The notes: generated from the sequence alone by a model not told the origin. 54,769 nucleotides of DNA from Bacteroidia bacterium (GCA_009929375.1 SAAO01000030.1:1-54769), one strand, 5' to 3'. Positions 37,056-46,093 are shown, counted from the stretch's first letter. Numbers and translations: made by a program.

Positions 37056-37601
37056 ATGAAAAAAATAATCTTTCTGATCGCAATCACACTCGGAGCTTTG
37101 ACAAGCGCACTGGCTCAAAAAGCAGAAAATGTTTACAGTTTTGAGGTTAAGACTATAAAAGGCGATTCTCAAACTCTCGACAAGTATAAAAATAAAGTTG
37201 TTCTGATAGTAAACACTGCCAGCAAATGCGGATTAACACCTCAGTACGAAGGACTTGAAGCACTTTATCAGAAATATAAAGATCGGGGCCTTGTAATTCT
37301 GGGATTTCCGTGCAACCAGTTCATGGGCCAGGAACCGGGCTCAGCTGAAGAAATCGAAAAGTTCTGCAGCACAAAATACAATGTCACTTTTCCTCTTTTC
37401 GAAAAAATCGATGTAAATGGAGACGATGCACACAACCTGTACAAGTATCTGAAAGAAACCCTGCCCTTAGAAGGGAAAAATGATATTCGTTGGAATTTCG
37501 AAAAATTTTTAATCAATAAAGACGGAAAACCAATCAAAAGATTTGCTCCGCGCACTAAACCGGCCGATCTGGGAGCCGAAATTCAGGAACTTTTAAAATA
37601 A
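37056..37601 (+). CDS. Glutathione peroxidase-family thiol peroxidase, exported
   Basis: 181 residues, a close paralogue of the peroxidase at 36028 but with a signal peptide (MKKIIFLIAITLGALTSALAQ), so periplasmic. Peroxidatic Cys58 in ASKCGLTPQY, Gln88 in GFPCNQF, the WNFEKF segment, and resolving Cys104 in EIEKFC are all in place. It sits 6 bases after the OhrR-type gene and should share its transcript. The pair gives one peroxidase inside and one outside the cytoplasmic membrane. Confidence 0.92.
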   Translation: MKKIIFLIAITLGALTSALAQKAENVYSFEVKTIKGDSQTLDKYKNKVVLIVNTASKCGLTPQYEGLEALYQKYKDRGLVILGFPCNQFMGQEPGSAEEIEKFCSTKYNVTFPLFEKIDVNGDDAHNLYKYLKETLPLEGKNDIRWNFEKFLINKDGKPIKRFAPRTKPADLGAEIQELLK

Positions 37602-37720
37602 AGAAACCACAGGCATATCTTCTAATTTAAAAGTAATTACACGCAGTAAAAACAGAGAAATCGCAGCAATTAACATTAGATAAAACATAAGTATTAAGCC
37701 CCTGAAGGGCTGTAAAGCAC

Positions 37721-37756
37721 AATAGCAGTTTTTTTATAAAAAAACTGCTATTTTTA
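37721..37756 (+). terminator. Rho-independent terminator after the ohrR-gpx2 unit
   Basis: Near-perfect palindrome AATAGCAGTTTTTT / AAAAAACTGCTATT with a 4-base centre, followed by TTT and ATTTG; symmetric, so it could work both ways. An AGCCCCTGAAGGGCT hairpin at 37697-37711 precedes it. Confidence 0.8.
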
Positions 37757-37848
37757 TTTGTTTTAACACAAAACAATTCGTATTTTTACCCGCGTGAATC
37801 ACAAGGCGGATCACTACCGCCCGTTACTAATCTTAAATAATAATTATT

Positions 37849-38247
37849 ATGAGAAAATTGAAAATCATTTTCGCATTAATGCCTCTACTCGCTTTTGCAG
37901 CTTGTTCGGGAGGCGGTGGTCCCGAAGTGGTGGCCGAAAAATTTATGAAAGCAGTTTACACTGCCGATTTTGAAGGCGCAAAACAATATTGCACCGATGA
38001 GACCAAACAAACTATTGACTTTATTGCAGCTTTTGCAGCAGAAAAAAAGGACGAAATGAAGAAAGCCGATGTTACCATCGAGCAAAAAAGTGTAGTCGTA
38101 GCCGAAGACGGCAATTCTGCTGAAGTAGTACTTATTGTTCATGGCAGCCTCGACCTTGACAAAGGCGAAGTAGTTGAAGCAAAAGAAGAAAAAATACAGG
38201 TTGTAAAAGTTGATGACAAGTGGCTGGTAGATTACAAACTAAAGTAA
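37849..38247 (+). CDS. Small lipoprotein, DUF4878-like
   Basis: 132 residues. Lipobox FAAC with acceptor Cys19, then a compact domain starting GPEVVAEKFMKAVYTADFEGAKQYCTDET, the layout of DUF4878/NTF2-like lipoproteins, ending in KIQVVKVDDKWLVDYKLK. No catalytic residues are evident. The 5' leader has a GGCGG/CCGCC hairpin (37805-37821). The next gene overlaps its last 28 bases, so the two are probably cotranslated. Function unknown. Confidence 0.8.
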   Translation: MRKLKIIFALMPLLAFAACSGGGGPEVVAEKFMKAVYTADFEGAKQYCTDETKQTIDFIAAFAAEKKDEMKKADVTIEQKSVVVAEDGNSAEVVLIVHGSLDLDKGEVVEAKEEKIQVVKVDDKWLVDYKLK

Positions 38248-38849
38248 AGCATTTTTTAAGTATATCATTTCTGTTGTATTTCGTAATGGCGTGTAAGCCT
38301 GTTCGGGATACAACAGATTTGTTTTATTACCATACCGACTCTATTCAGCCGGGCGATATTATCCTGCGAAAAAGCTACGGACTCATCAGCGACATCATTA
38401 CCTCACAATTAAAAGACACAGTAAATATTTCACATTGCGGAATTCTTGACAAAAACGAAAAAGGAGAATTTTATGTGATACATACGTTATCGAAAATGGT
38501 TTCGGACTTCGACGGCATGCAAAGTTGTAGTATCGACGAATTCATAAACGACAGCAGAGCGGAAACTGTAAAAGTCGTTCGCTTTAGAAACAGGAAAAAT
38601 AAACTAATTGCCGACTACGCACAACACTACCTGAAAGAAAAAATACCTTTTGATGAAGATTTTGATAAAAATGACACAACCGCATTTTATTGTTCCGAAC
38701 TCCCCATACACATTATCAAAAACACATTTGGAACCGATATCAGTTTTGATGCGCAGAAACCAAAGTTTTCGCTGTTTCTGAATCCGCAGTTTTTCAGCAT
38801 TGTATCGTTTATGCAAAAAAAATCACCTGACAGCATTGCCGACAGGTGA
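38220..38849 (+). CDS. YiiX/YebB-like permuted NlpC/P60 amidase, lipoprotein
   Basis: 209 residues from a GTG start that overlaps the preceding gene by 28 bases. This start is preferred because it gives a lipoprotein signal (FLSISFLLYFVMAC, acceptor Cys25); the next ATG, at 38286, would leave no signal. The domain matches circularly permuted NlpC/P60 proteins such as YiiX: SIQPGDIILR, catalytic His72 in ISHCGI, a middle EFYVIHT segment, and catalytic Cys158 in FYCSEL near the C-terminus. Likely cuts an amide or ester bond in envelope material. Its last 27 bases form the hairpin of a terminator for the convergent leu operon. Confidence 0.78.
   Translation: MAGRLQTKVKHFLSISFLLYFVMACKPVRDTTDLFYYHTDSIQPGDIILRKSYGLISDIITSQLKDTVNISHCGILDKNEKGEFYVIHTLSKMVSDFDGMQSCSIDEFINDSRAETVKVVRFRNRKNKLIADYAQHYLKEKIPFDEDFDKNDTTAFYCSELPIHIIKNTFGTDISFDAQKPKFSLFLNPQFFSIVSFMQKKSPDSIADR
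38815..38849 (-). terminator. leu operon terminator, inside the end of the convergent amidase gene
   Basis: On the minus strand, TCACCTG ... CAGGTGA (38849 down to 38823, with extra inner pairs) is followed by eight T (38822-38815). It lies 29 bases beyond the leuB stop and overlaps the last codons of the plus-strand gene. Confidence 0.82.
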
Positions 38850-38878
38850 CCTTTATCAATCATAAAAAAAACACAGAA

Positions 38879-39952
38879 TTATTTCGCATTGATATAATTC
38901 ACAATCCACTCCCCTACTTCGGAAGTAGAAAAGGCTTTTCCGGCACTTGCAATATCTTCGGTCACCACATTGGCGTCCATACTTGCAGCTACCGCTTCAC
39001 GAATCAACGCTCCTTCGTCCATCATATTAAATGCATATTCGAACATTAGCGCAGCCGACAGAATTGTAGCCAACGGGTTGGCAATATTTTTGCCGGCAGC
39101 CTGTGGATACGAGCCATGAATTGGTTCAAACACCGAAGTATGAATTCCCACAGAAGCAGATGGCAACATACCGAGCGAACCGGTAATTACAGAAGCTTCG
39201 TCGGTGAGGATGTCGCCGAAAAGGTTTTCAGTAACCAACACATCGAAACTTTTTGGCCACTGAATAATACGCATAGCTGCATTATCCACAAACATGTATT
39301 CGGTTTCGATATCGGGATACTGAGGCGCAATTTCCTGTGTAATCTGACGCCACAGACGCGAAGTTGCAATTACATTGGCCTTATCCACCATGGTCACTTT
39401 TTTGCGACGTTGTCCGGCATATTTGTAAGCCAAATGCATAATGCGTTCCACCTCTTCGCGTGTGTACACACAGGTATCGTAAGCAGTATTTCCATCTTCG
39501 CTGCGTCCCTGGGGACGTCCGAAATACATACCTCCGGTAAGTTCGCGAATACACATAAAATCAGCACCATCAACCAGGTCGGCACGAAGCGGCGATTTAT
39601 GTATCAGCGATGGAAAAGTGGTTACAGGACGAATATTGGCATAAAGTCCGAGTTCTTTGCGCATTTTAAGCAAGCCCTGTTCCGGACGAACTTTTGCATT
39701 GGGATTGTTGTCATATTTCGGATCACCGATAGCGCCAAAAAGCACTGCATCCGATTTCATACACAAATCGTGTGTGGCCTGCGGATATGGCTCACCCACA
39801 GCATCGATGGCACAAGCACCCACAATGGCATGCTCGTAAGTAAGTTCGTGACCAAACTTTGCACAAATGGCTTTGGTTACATTCAAAGCCTGCTCGGTAA
39901 TTTCGGGACCAATTCCGTCACCGGGAAGCACTGCGATATTCAATTTACTCAT
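38879..39952 (-). CDS. leuB: 3-isopropylmalate dehydrogenase
   Basis: Oxidatively decarboxylates 3-isopropylmalate to 2-ketoisocaproate with NAD, the last committed step before transamination to leucine. 357 residues with [10 protein letters not shown] at the N-terminus, [12 protein letters not shown], the [16 protein letters not shown] segment, and the [25 protein letters not shown] metal/substrate region, then [17 protein letters not shown]. Last gene of the leu operon; a spacer of 87 bases separates it from the second synthase gene. Confidence 0.96.
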   Translation of the reverse strand: MSKLNIAVLPGDGIGPEITEQALNVTKAICAKFGHELTYEHAIVGACAIDAVGEPYPQATHDLCMKSDAVLFGAIGDPKYDNNPNAKVRPEQGLLKMRKELGLYANIRPVTTFPSLIHKSPLRADLVDGADFMCIRELTGGMYFGRPQGRSEDGNTAYDTCVYTREEVERIMHLAYKYAGQRRKKVTMVDKANVIATSRLWRQITQEIAPQYPDIETEYMFVDNAAMRIIQWPKSFDVLVTENLFGDILTDEASVITGSLGMLPSASVGIHTSVFEPIHGSYPQAAGKNIANPLATILSAALMFEYAFNMMDEGALIREAVAASMDANVVTEDIASAGKAFSTSEVGEWIVNYINAK

Positions 39953-40039
39953 TTGGAATTTATATCTTTAAAAATTATTATTACTGTTTTTCCGGAATCC
40001 GTTGTCTTTACTCTTTCATCTTTGTTCTTTATTCTACTC

Positions 40040-41584
40040 TCAGGGCAACTGATTATAATTAATCACCGGAATACTTCCCGTTTCTAGAATATTGAGCATT
40101 TTGATCGTTGCTTTGATCGCAGCCACAGTCTGGTCGCCATCAAGCCCGCGCGTCTTAAACGTTTTATCATCAAATTTCCAGGTAATGATGGTCTGCACAA
40201 TGGCATCAGTCTGTCCGCCCGGAGGAATAACCACTTCGTAATTAAGAAGTTCAGGAGTTGGTTTATTCAGCTTTTTGTAGATTTTATACATTGCTTTCGA
40301 TACTGCATTGTACTGTCCATCGCCAGAAGCTGTTTGTTCGTAAACCTCATCATTAATGCGCATTTTTACTGTAGCTACCGGTCGCAGGCCATAAGTAAGC
40401 GAAAGCGAATAGTTCAGAATCTGAATATTCTGCTCCATCTGCTCATTGTTCAGTACGTCTGACACGATATAAGGCAATTCTTCTATCGACACCAATTCCT
40501 TGTTATCTCCAAGTTCAATCACGCGTTGAGTGACTTTTTGCATCATAACATCATCGAGTTCGATGCCAAGCTGCTGAAGATTTTTGAGAATATTAGCCTT
40601 TCCTGACGTTTTTCCAAGCGCATACTGACGTTTACGACCAAAGCGTTCAGGTAATAAATCATTAAAATAAAGATTCTTCTTATTATCGCCATCAGCATGC
40701 ACACCAGCCACTTGCGTAAACACATTATCGCCAATCACAGGTTTATTTGCCGGAATACGAATACCTGAATAAGTTTCGACCACCTTACTCACCGAATTTA
40801 CTTTTTCCTCCACGAGTTGCGTTTGCACTTTGGCATGATCGTGCAATACGGCCAACACACTTGTTAGAGGTGCATTTCCTGCACGTTCGCCAAGCCCATT
40901 GACAGTCACGTGAATACCCTGCACACCAGCCTTCACTGCTTCGAACACATTGGCTACAGCCAAGTCATAATCGTTGTGCGCGTGAAAATCGAAATGAAGA
41001 TTCGGATAACGGGTAATCATTTTCCCGCAAAAACTGCGTGTTTCGTCCGGATTGAGCACACCCAATGTATCGGGTAACATAAATCGTTTGATATTATCGT
41101 GCTGAAGCGCATCCACAATTGTGTACACATAGTCTTCGGACTCGCGCATACCGTTCGACCAGTCTTCGAGATATACATTTACCGAAATACCCATTTCCTT
41201 TGCATGAGCAAGGACATTCCGGATATCAGCAATGTGTGCTTCAGGTGTTTTTTTAAGCTGATAGGTACAATGTTTAAGAGAACCCTTGCAAAGCAAATTG
41301 ATTACTTCGCAACCAGCTTCCTGAATCCATTTGAGCGAAGTAGTGCCATCGACAAAACCAAGCACCTCCACTTTGTGAATATGCCCGTTTTTACGCGCCC
41401 AGTTTGCCACGTGTTTCACGGAAGCATATTCGCCATCCGACACACGTGCCGATGCTATTTCGATGCGATCGACGCAAAGTTCTTCGAGCAACATACGCGC
41501 AATACTGAGTTTCTCCTGCATGGCAAAAGCCACACCCGAAGTCTGCTCACCATCACGCAGCGTAGTGTCCATTATTTCTATCAT
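40040..41584 (-). CDS. Second LeuA-like synthase (isopropylmalate or citramalate synthase type)
   Basis: 514 residues. Catalytic TIM barrel with [31 protein letters not shown] and NGLGERAGNAPL, followed by a LeuA-type regulatory domain (about 390-514). It differs clearly from the leuA product at 44250, for example TSGVAFAMQEKLSIARML where LeuA has [18 protein letters not shown]. Comparable genes sit between leuD and leuB in other Bacteroidota. It may be a second isopropylmalate synthase or, as acetyl-CoA plus pyruvate condensation also feeds LeuCD/LeuB chemistry toward isoleucine, a citramalate synthase. The residues that decide this cannot be settled by eye. Confidence 0.85.
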   Translation of the reverse strand: MIEIMDTTLRDGEQTSGVAFAMQEKLSIARMLLEELCVDRIEIASARVSDGEYASVKHVANWARKNGHIHKVEVLGFVDGTTSLKWIQEAGCEVINLLCKGSLKHCTYQLKKTPEAHIADIRNVLAHAKEMGISVNVYLEDWSNGMRESEDYVYTIVDALQHDNIKRFMLPDTLGVLNPDETRSFCGKMITRYPNLHFDFHAHNDYDLAVANVFEAVKAGVQGIHVTVNGLGERAGNAPLTSVLAVLHDHAKVQTQLVEEKVNSVSKVVETYSGIRIPANKPVIGDNVFTQVAGVHADGDNKKNLYFNDLLPERFGRKRQYALGKTSGKANILKNLQQLGIELDDVMMQKVTQRVIELGDNKELVSIEELPYIVSDVLNNEQMEQNIQILNYSLSLTYGLRPVATVKMRINDEVYEQTASGDGQYNAVSKAMYKIYKKLNKPTPELLNYEVVIPPGGQTDAIVQTIITWKFDDKTFKTRGLDGDQTVAAIKATIKMLNILETGSIPVINYNQLP

Positions 41585-41587
41585 AAC

Positions 41588-41650
41588 TCAATGTGCCAAT
41601 TCGTCAATGTGCCAATATGCCAATAATTGGCACACCAGCACATTGGCATA
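41588..41650. repeat. Short direct and inverted repeats between leuD and the second synthase
   Basis: TCAATGTGCCAAT occurs at 41588-41600 and again at 41604-41616. TGCCAATAATTGGCA just after is a palindrome, and further fragments of the unit lie up to the leuD stop. The cluster occupies almost the whole spacer and may be a REP-like element or an RNA hairpin tuning expression within the operon. Confidence 0.65.
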
Positions 41651-42238
41651 TTATTTAATTTTTTGTTCGTAAGCCTCAATCATATCTCTTTTGCTCAGCA
41701 AATAGTCGATATCGTCGAGACCGTTGAGCAAACATTCTTTTTTATATGCATTAATCTCAAAGTTCTCCGACTTTCCCGAAGCATTGTTAGTTACAGTCTG
41801 ATTTAGCAAATCGACAGTAAGCGTCACTTTTGAATCGGCATTCACCGCACTAAAAACTTCGGAAAGAAACTCTGCAGACACAACGACAGGAAGCACACCA
41901 TTGTTCAAAGCATTATTCTGAAAGATGTCGGCAAAAAAGCTCGACACTACCACTTTGAAACCATAACCGGCAATAGCCCAGGCAGCATGCTCGCGACTCG
42001 AACCCGATCCGAAATTTTTTCCGGCTACAAGAATTGAACCCGAATAAAGCGAATTATTAAGCACAAAATCAGCTTTGGGGCTACCATCCTTGTTGTAGCG
42101 CCAGTCGGCGAAAAGGTTATCGCCAAAACCATTTTTATCAGTCGCTTTCAGAAAGCGCGCAGGAATAATCTGGTCAGTATCCACATTCTCTATCGGAAGC
42201 GGAACTATTGTTGAAGTCAACGTTAAAAACTTTTCCAT
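41651..42238 (-). CDS. leuD: 3-isopropylmalate dehydratase small subunit
   Basis: 195 residues, pairs with LeuC to isomerise 2- to 3-isopropylmalate. The ATG at 42238 ([15 protein letters not shown]) is chosen over an in-frame GTG six codons upstream, because family members start here and AAAAG precedes it. Marks: [35 protein letters not shown] and [17 protein letters not shown]. Separated from leuC by an unrelated gene. Confidence 0.94.
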   Translation of the reverse strand: MEKFLTLTSTIVPLPIENVDTDQIIPARFLKATDKNGFGDNLFADWRYNKDGSPKADFVLNNSLYSGSILVAGKNFGSGSSREHAAWAIAGYGFKVVVSSFFADIFQNNALNNGVLPVVVSAEFLSEVFSAVNADSKVTLTVDLLNQTVTNNASGKSENFEINAYKKECLLNGLDDIDYLLSKRDMIEAYEQKIK

Positions 42239-42290
42239 ATCTTTTGAATTTAGCACACAGACAACACAGAATAACTGAATTACACTGATT

Positions 42291-42686
42291 TTATGAGGTG
42301 CTATTAATTAATTCTTTTCTATCATTAGTATAAATAACTCTTTTAAGCTCAGCCCTTTTACCAAAATTAAGCAACAATCCCACTTCGAGATCACATGCTT
42401 TCAGATAGTTCACAAGCTGATATTCATGCTCTTTGCAAATACTTTCTACAGCCTTTAACTCAAGAATAACTTTTCCCTCTACAATTATATCTGCATAAAA
42501 GACTCCCACAACTTTTTGCTTGTAATACACATTAATAGCTTTTTCAGTTTCACATTTAAGACCCAGGTCTTTCATTTCTATATATAAAGCATTTTTATAT
42601 ACCTTTTCTAAAAAGCCAAAACCAAGTTTATAATGAACCTGATAAAATGCATGCAGTATTTCGTCGGTTAACTCTTTATGTAACAT
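42291..42686 (-). CDS. GxxExxY protein (PD-(D/E)xK nuclease-like) inserted in the leu operon
   Basis: 131 residues. The name-giving motif is complete: Gly24, Glu27, Tyr30 in [10 protein letters not shown]. Asp66 ([10 protein letters not shown]) and Glu76-Leu-Lys78 fit the PD-(D/E)xK nuclease core, so it may be a small nuclease. It is not a leucine enzyme. Flanks carry short, imperfect repeats of the type ACACGGAGTATACAGAGA on one side (about 42700-42733) and ACAGACAACACAGAA on the other (about 42256-42290), unlike the rest of the operon. Such genes recur at many genomic places with similar flanks, so it probably arrived as a small mobile unit. Same strand as the operon, so it is likely still transcribed with it. 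Confidence 0.85.
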   Translation of the reverse strand: MLHKELTDEILHAFYQVHYKLGFGFLEKVYKNALYIEMKDLGLKCETEKAINVYYKQKVVGVFYADIIVEGKVILELKAVESICKEHEYQLVNYLKACDLEVGLLLNFGKRAELKRVIYTNDRKELINSTS

Positions 42687-42734
42687 AACTCTGAGCTGTG
42701 ATATTCCGTATTCTCTGTATACTCCGTGTGCCTG

Positions 42735-44162
42735 CTAAGCTCTCGGATCTGTGATGCGACCGGTGATGGCAGCAGCAGCAGCTACGAGAGGGCTGGCCAG
42801 AATAGTACGCGCTCCGGGTCCCTGACGCCCTTCGAAATTTCGGTTCGAAGTAGAAACGGCATATTTGCCGGCAGGCACTTTGTCGTCGTTCATAGCCAGA
42901 CAAGCCGAGCAACCCGGCTGACGCATTTTGAAACCAGCCTCTGTCAGAATATCGAGCAAACCTTCTTCGCGAATTTGCTGTTCCACTTTCCAACTACCGG
43001 GCACAAGCCATGCAGTTACATTGTCGGCTTTCTTTTTACCTTTTACATAGTTGGCAAAAATGCGGAAATCCTCGATACGACCATTGGTACAACTACCAAG
43101 AAACACAAAGTCGATCTGTTTTCCTTCGAGTTTTTCGCCCGCCTGAAAACCCATATAATTCAATGATTTTTCGAATGAAATGCGTCCTGCTTCATCAATC
43201 TGATCGAGTGTAGGAATTGATTCTGTAATACCCATACCCATACCCGGATTTGTTCCGTAAGTAATCATAGGCTGAATATCGGCCGCATCGAACACAAGTT
43301 CTTTGTCGAATTTTGCACCTTCATCTGTTTTAAGGATTTTCCAGTATGCTAATTTCTGCTCCCACTCTTCGCCTTTAGGAGCAAATTCACGACCATTTAC
43401 ATACGCAAAAGTCGTTTCATCGGGAGCAATCATACCACCACGGGCACCCATTTCAATCGAAAGATTACATACGGTCATGCGTTCTTCCATACTCATATTG
43501 CGTATAGCTTCACCGGCATATTCCACAAAATAACCGGTAGCACCACCAGTAGTCAGTTTCGAAATCATATAAAGTGCCAAATCCTTTGCTGTTACACCTT
43601 TTCCAAGTTTACCATTAAATGTAATACGCATGGTTTTGGGGCGTGTCTGCAGAATACACTGGGTAGCAAGTACCATTTCCACTTCACTGGTTCCGATACC
43701 AAAGGCAATAGCACCAAAAGCACCGTGTGTTGAAGTATGACTGTCGCCACAAACAATGGTCATTCCCGGTTGTGTAAAGCCGTTTTCAGGGCCAATAATA
43801 TGCACCACGCCGTTTTTTTCGTGTCCGAGCGGATAGAAAAGCGGCATATTGAATTCGGAAGCATTGCGTGCAAAAGTATCGAGCTGATTGCGCGAAATGG
43901 GATCTTTTACAGGTTGATCCTGATCAATTGTAGGCGTATTGTGGTCGGCCGTCATTGTGGTTTTATCAGGACGGAAAACCTTCAGTCCGCGGGCACGTAA
44001 TCCGTTAAAGGCCTGAGGACTTGTCACCTCGTGGCAAAAATGACGATCAATATACAATTGTGTGGGTCCGTTTTCGACTGACGAAACCACATGAGCATCC
44101 CATATTTTATCGAAAAGGGTAGCTGGTCCTGCAGAAGAGGAAGTTTGATTGTTGCTTGACAT
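42735..44162 (-). CDS. leuC: 3-isopropylmalate dehydratase large subunit
   Basis: 475 residues of the aconitase family. The iron-sulfur ligands are readable in [13 protein letters not shown] and [37 protein letters not shown] and [19 protein letters not shown] are further LeuC marks. Forms the isomerase with LeuD. Starts 87 bases after leuA. The downstream neighbour is the GxxExxY gene rather than leuD, which is the usual direct partner. Confidence 0.96.
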   Translation of the reverse strand: MSSNNQTSSSAGPATLFDKIWDAHVVSSVENGPTQLYIDRHFCHEVTSPQAFNGLRARGLKVFRPDKTTMTADHNTPTIDQDQPVKDPISRNQLDTFARNASEFNMPLFYPLGHEKNGVVHIIGPENGFTQPGMTIVCGDSHTSTHGAFGAIAFGIGTSEVEMVLATQCILQTRPKTMRITFNGKLGKGVTAKDLALYMISKLTTGGATGYFVEYAGEAIRNMSMEERMTVCNLSIEMGARGGMIAPDETTFAYVNGREFAPKGEEWEQKLAYWKILKTDEGAKFDKELVFDAADIQPMITYGTNPGMGMGITESIPTLDQIDEAGRISFEKSLNYMGFQAGEKLEGKQIDFVFLGSCTNGRIEDFRIFANYVKGKKKADNVTAWLVPGSWKVEQQIREEGLLDILTEAGFKMRQPGCSACLAMNDDKVPAGKYAVSTSNRNFEGRQGPGARTILASPLVAAAAAITGRITDPRA

Positions 44163-44249
44163 ATATTTTATATGTTTTGGAATTTGATTTTAATTTAAAA
44201 GTTATTCTTCATAAAAATCAGCTCATTATTCCCATTTGGGTAAACTGAT

Positions 44250-45743
44250 TTACTTTACAAACTGATTTATTGCATTGATATAAGCTTCGACCGAAGCAGC
44301 CACAATATCGGTATTGGCACCGAATCCGTAGTAAACAATGCCAGCATGCTCCACCTGCATATGCACTTTACCCAAATCATCACTACCTTTGCTGATAGCC
44401 TGAATGGTAAATTCCTGCAGAGTCATAGTGCGGTTTATAATTTTTTTCAGCGCTTTGATAGCAGCATCTACCGGACCATTACCCGACGAAGCAGCTTCGA
44501 ATTTTTCGCCGGCAATAAGCAATCCGATGCTTGCCACTGAACGAACTCCCACGCCCGAAGTAACCTGAAGGTAGTCGAGTTTGATTCTTTGTTTTTCGGA
44601 GCGTTCCTTGCCTGCAAGCACCAATACATCGTCGTCGTTGATATCTTTTTTCTTGTCGGCTAATTTAAGAAATTCTTCGTAAATTTTATCCAGTTGTTCA
44701 CCTTCCACTTCCACACCAAGTACGGAAAGACGATGTTTCAGGGCAGCACGGCCACTGCGGGCAGTAAGCACAATAGAATTTTTATCGATTCCCACATCAG
44801 TAGGATCCATAATTTCGTAGCTTTCGCGGTTTTTGAGCACTCCATCCTGATGAATTCCAGACGAATGCGCAAAAGCATTACGTCCAACCACAGCTTTGTT
44901 TGGCTGCACAGGCATATTCATTAAGCTGGAAACCATTCGGCTGGTTGAATATATTTTCTGAGTATTGATGTTGGTATCAATTTCCAGATTTTTGTGGCAT
45001 TTCAGAATCATGGCAATTTCTTCGAGTGAAGTATTTCCGGCACGTTCACCAATACCATTTATGGTCACCTCTACCTGACGGGCACCATTAAGCACACCAG
45101 CCATTGTATTGGCTGTAGCCATACCAAGGTCGTTATGACAATGCGTAGAAAGTACTGCATTGTGTACTCCGTTTACATTTTCGAGCAGAAATTTAATTTT
45201 TTCGCCATACTGATGCGGCAGACAATAACCTGTGGTATCGGGTATATTCACCACTGTAGCGCCGGCTTTGATCACAGCTTCCACCACACGTGCGAGGTAT
45301 ACATTATCGGTACGACCGGCATCTTCACAGTAAAACTCCACATCCTCCACATACTTTTTGGCATATTTTACAGCAGCCACAGCACGTTCGAGAATTTCAT
45401 CCTGTGTAGAATTAAATTTGTATTTGATATGAAAATCGGAAGTTCCGATACCGGTATGAATACGTTTGCTTTTGGCATATTGAAGAGCTTCGGCGGCGAC
45501 TTCGATATCCTTTTGCACCCCACGTGTAAGCGCACAAATGGTTGGCCAGGTCACCGCTTTCGAGATTTCCACCACCGATTTAAAATCGCCCGGACTCGAC
45601 ACAGGAAAACCTGCTTCGATCACATCCACACCAAGTTCCTCAAGGGCTCTGGCTACCTGAATCTTTTCTACTGTATTCAACTGGCAACCCGGCACCTGTT
45701 CACCATCGCGCAATGTTGTGTCAAAAATAAAAAGTCTGTCCAT
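44250..45743 (-). CDS. leuA: 2-isopropylmalate synthase
   Basis: 497 residues; condenses acetyl-CoA with 2-ketoisovalerate, the first step of leucine synthesis. Barrel motifs [12 protein letters not shown] (metal ligand Asp8), [14 protein letters not shown] (metal ligands) and [15 protein letters not shown]; subdomain [14 protein letters not shown]-terminal regulatory domain about 380-497 ([32 protein letters not shown]), the usual place of leucine feedback. First structural gene of the operon. A leader peptide ORF and attenuator lie 165-300 bases upstream. Confidence 0.96.
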   Translation of the reverse strand: MDRLFIFDTTLRDGEQVPGCQLNTVEKIQVARALEELGVDVIEAGFPVSSPGDFKSVVEISKAVTWPTICALTRGVQKDIEVAAEALQYAKSKRIHTGIGTSDFHIKYKFNSTQDEILERAVAAVKYAKKYVEDVEFYCEDAGRTDNVYLARVVEAVIKAGATVVNIPDTTGYCLPHQYGEKIKFLLENVNGVHNAVLSTHCHNDLGMATANTMAGVLNGARQVEVTINGIGERAGNTSLEEIAMILKCHKNLEIDTNINTQKIYSTSRMVSSLMNMPVQPNKAVVGRNAFAHSSGIHQDGVLKNRESYEIMDPTDVGIDKNSIVLTARSGRAALKHRLSVLGVEVEGEQLDKIYEEFLKLADKKKDINDDDVLVLAGKERSEKQRIKLDYLQVTSGVGVRSVASIGLLIAGEKFEAASSGNGPVDAAIKALKKIINRTMTLQEFTIQAISKGSDDLGKVHMQVEHAGIVYYGFGANTDIVAASVEAYINAINQFVK

Positions 45744-45907
45744 ATTCTTTCGATTTACAATTTAATCATTTACAATATACTATTGGTTACATAGATTCTT
45801 TTCTCTGAATCAACCAACAAGCAATTCGTATTTTATCATTCCATCTTCCCATCATAGCTTGTGCACTCCGCAAAAGAGAGTTGCAGTAACGGGAGTTGTA
45901 GTGAACT

Positions 45908-45942
45908 AAAAAGCCTTTCGCACCGTAGTGAGAAAGGCTTTA
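45908..45942 (-). terminator. Attenuator terminator of the leu operon
   Basis: Minus strand: AAAGCCTTTC / GAAAGGCTTT with an inner CAC/GTG, followed by TT, 31 bases after the leader peptide stop and 164 bases before leuA. Its 5' part CTCACT (complement of 45927-45932) can pair instead with AGTGAG at the leader stop codon (complement of 45973-45978), which would prevent the terminator. A 5-pair hairpin TCTTG/CAAGA (45982-45996) competes at the leader end. These are the three classical attenuator pairings. Confidence 0.82.
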
Positions 45943-45973
45943 TATATTACATACAATTAATTACATACCAAAC

Positions 45974-46042
45974 TCACTTCGTCTTGTTTTGCAAGAGAAT
46001 AATAATACCGAGTAGAATAATATGTAGAAAACTGCGATTCAT
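45974..46042 (-). CDS. leu operon leader peptide (22 residues, Leu/Ile rich)
   Basis: A 23-codon ORF. Residues 6-17 read LHIILLGIIILL: five Leu and five Ile codons among 22. The Leu codons are CTA, CTA, CTC, CTC and TTG, rarely used in the neighbouring genes, as expected of a sensing peptide. Promoter box TATCTTTG lies 21 bases upstream and a terminator hairpin 31 bases downstream. A ribosome halted at the Ile/Leu run leaves the AGTGAG antiterminator strand free; one that reaches the stop codon covers it. It therefore most likely senses charged tRNA for Leu (and Ile) and controls leuA-leuB. An overlapping longer ORF in another frame is Tyr-rich and was rejected. Confidence 0.82.
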   Translation of the reverse strand: MNRSFLHIILLGIIILLQNKTK

Positions 46043-46063
46043 TGCTCATTTTTTAATTCTGTG

Positions 46064-46093
46064 CAAAGATACTGCTATTTTTTATTTATGCAA
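46064..46093 (-). promoter_or_regulatory. leu operon promoter
   Basis: -7 box TATCTTTG (complement of 46064-46071) and TTG (complement of 46091-46093), 19 bases apart. Predicted start of transcription about 15 bases before the leader ATG. Confidence 0.72.

Noticed and set aside
39116-40087. 323-codon open frame on the plus strand opposite leuB
   Set aside because: It is the antisense shadow of a certain gene; the translation is rich in Cys, His and Phe and matches no family style, and no promoter or start context supports it.
42676-42993. 105-codon ORF on the minus strand overlapping the leuC end
   Set aside because: Out-of-frame shadow of leuC; Arg/Ser-rich with no family match.
45957-46049. 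30-codon ORF on the minus strand overlapping the leu leader peptide in another frame
   Set aside because: Tyr- and Ser-rich with few Leu codons; the 22-codon frame has the Leu/Ile run and its stop coincides with the antiterminator strand.
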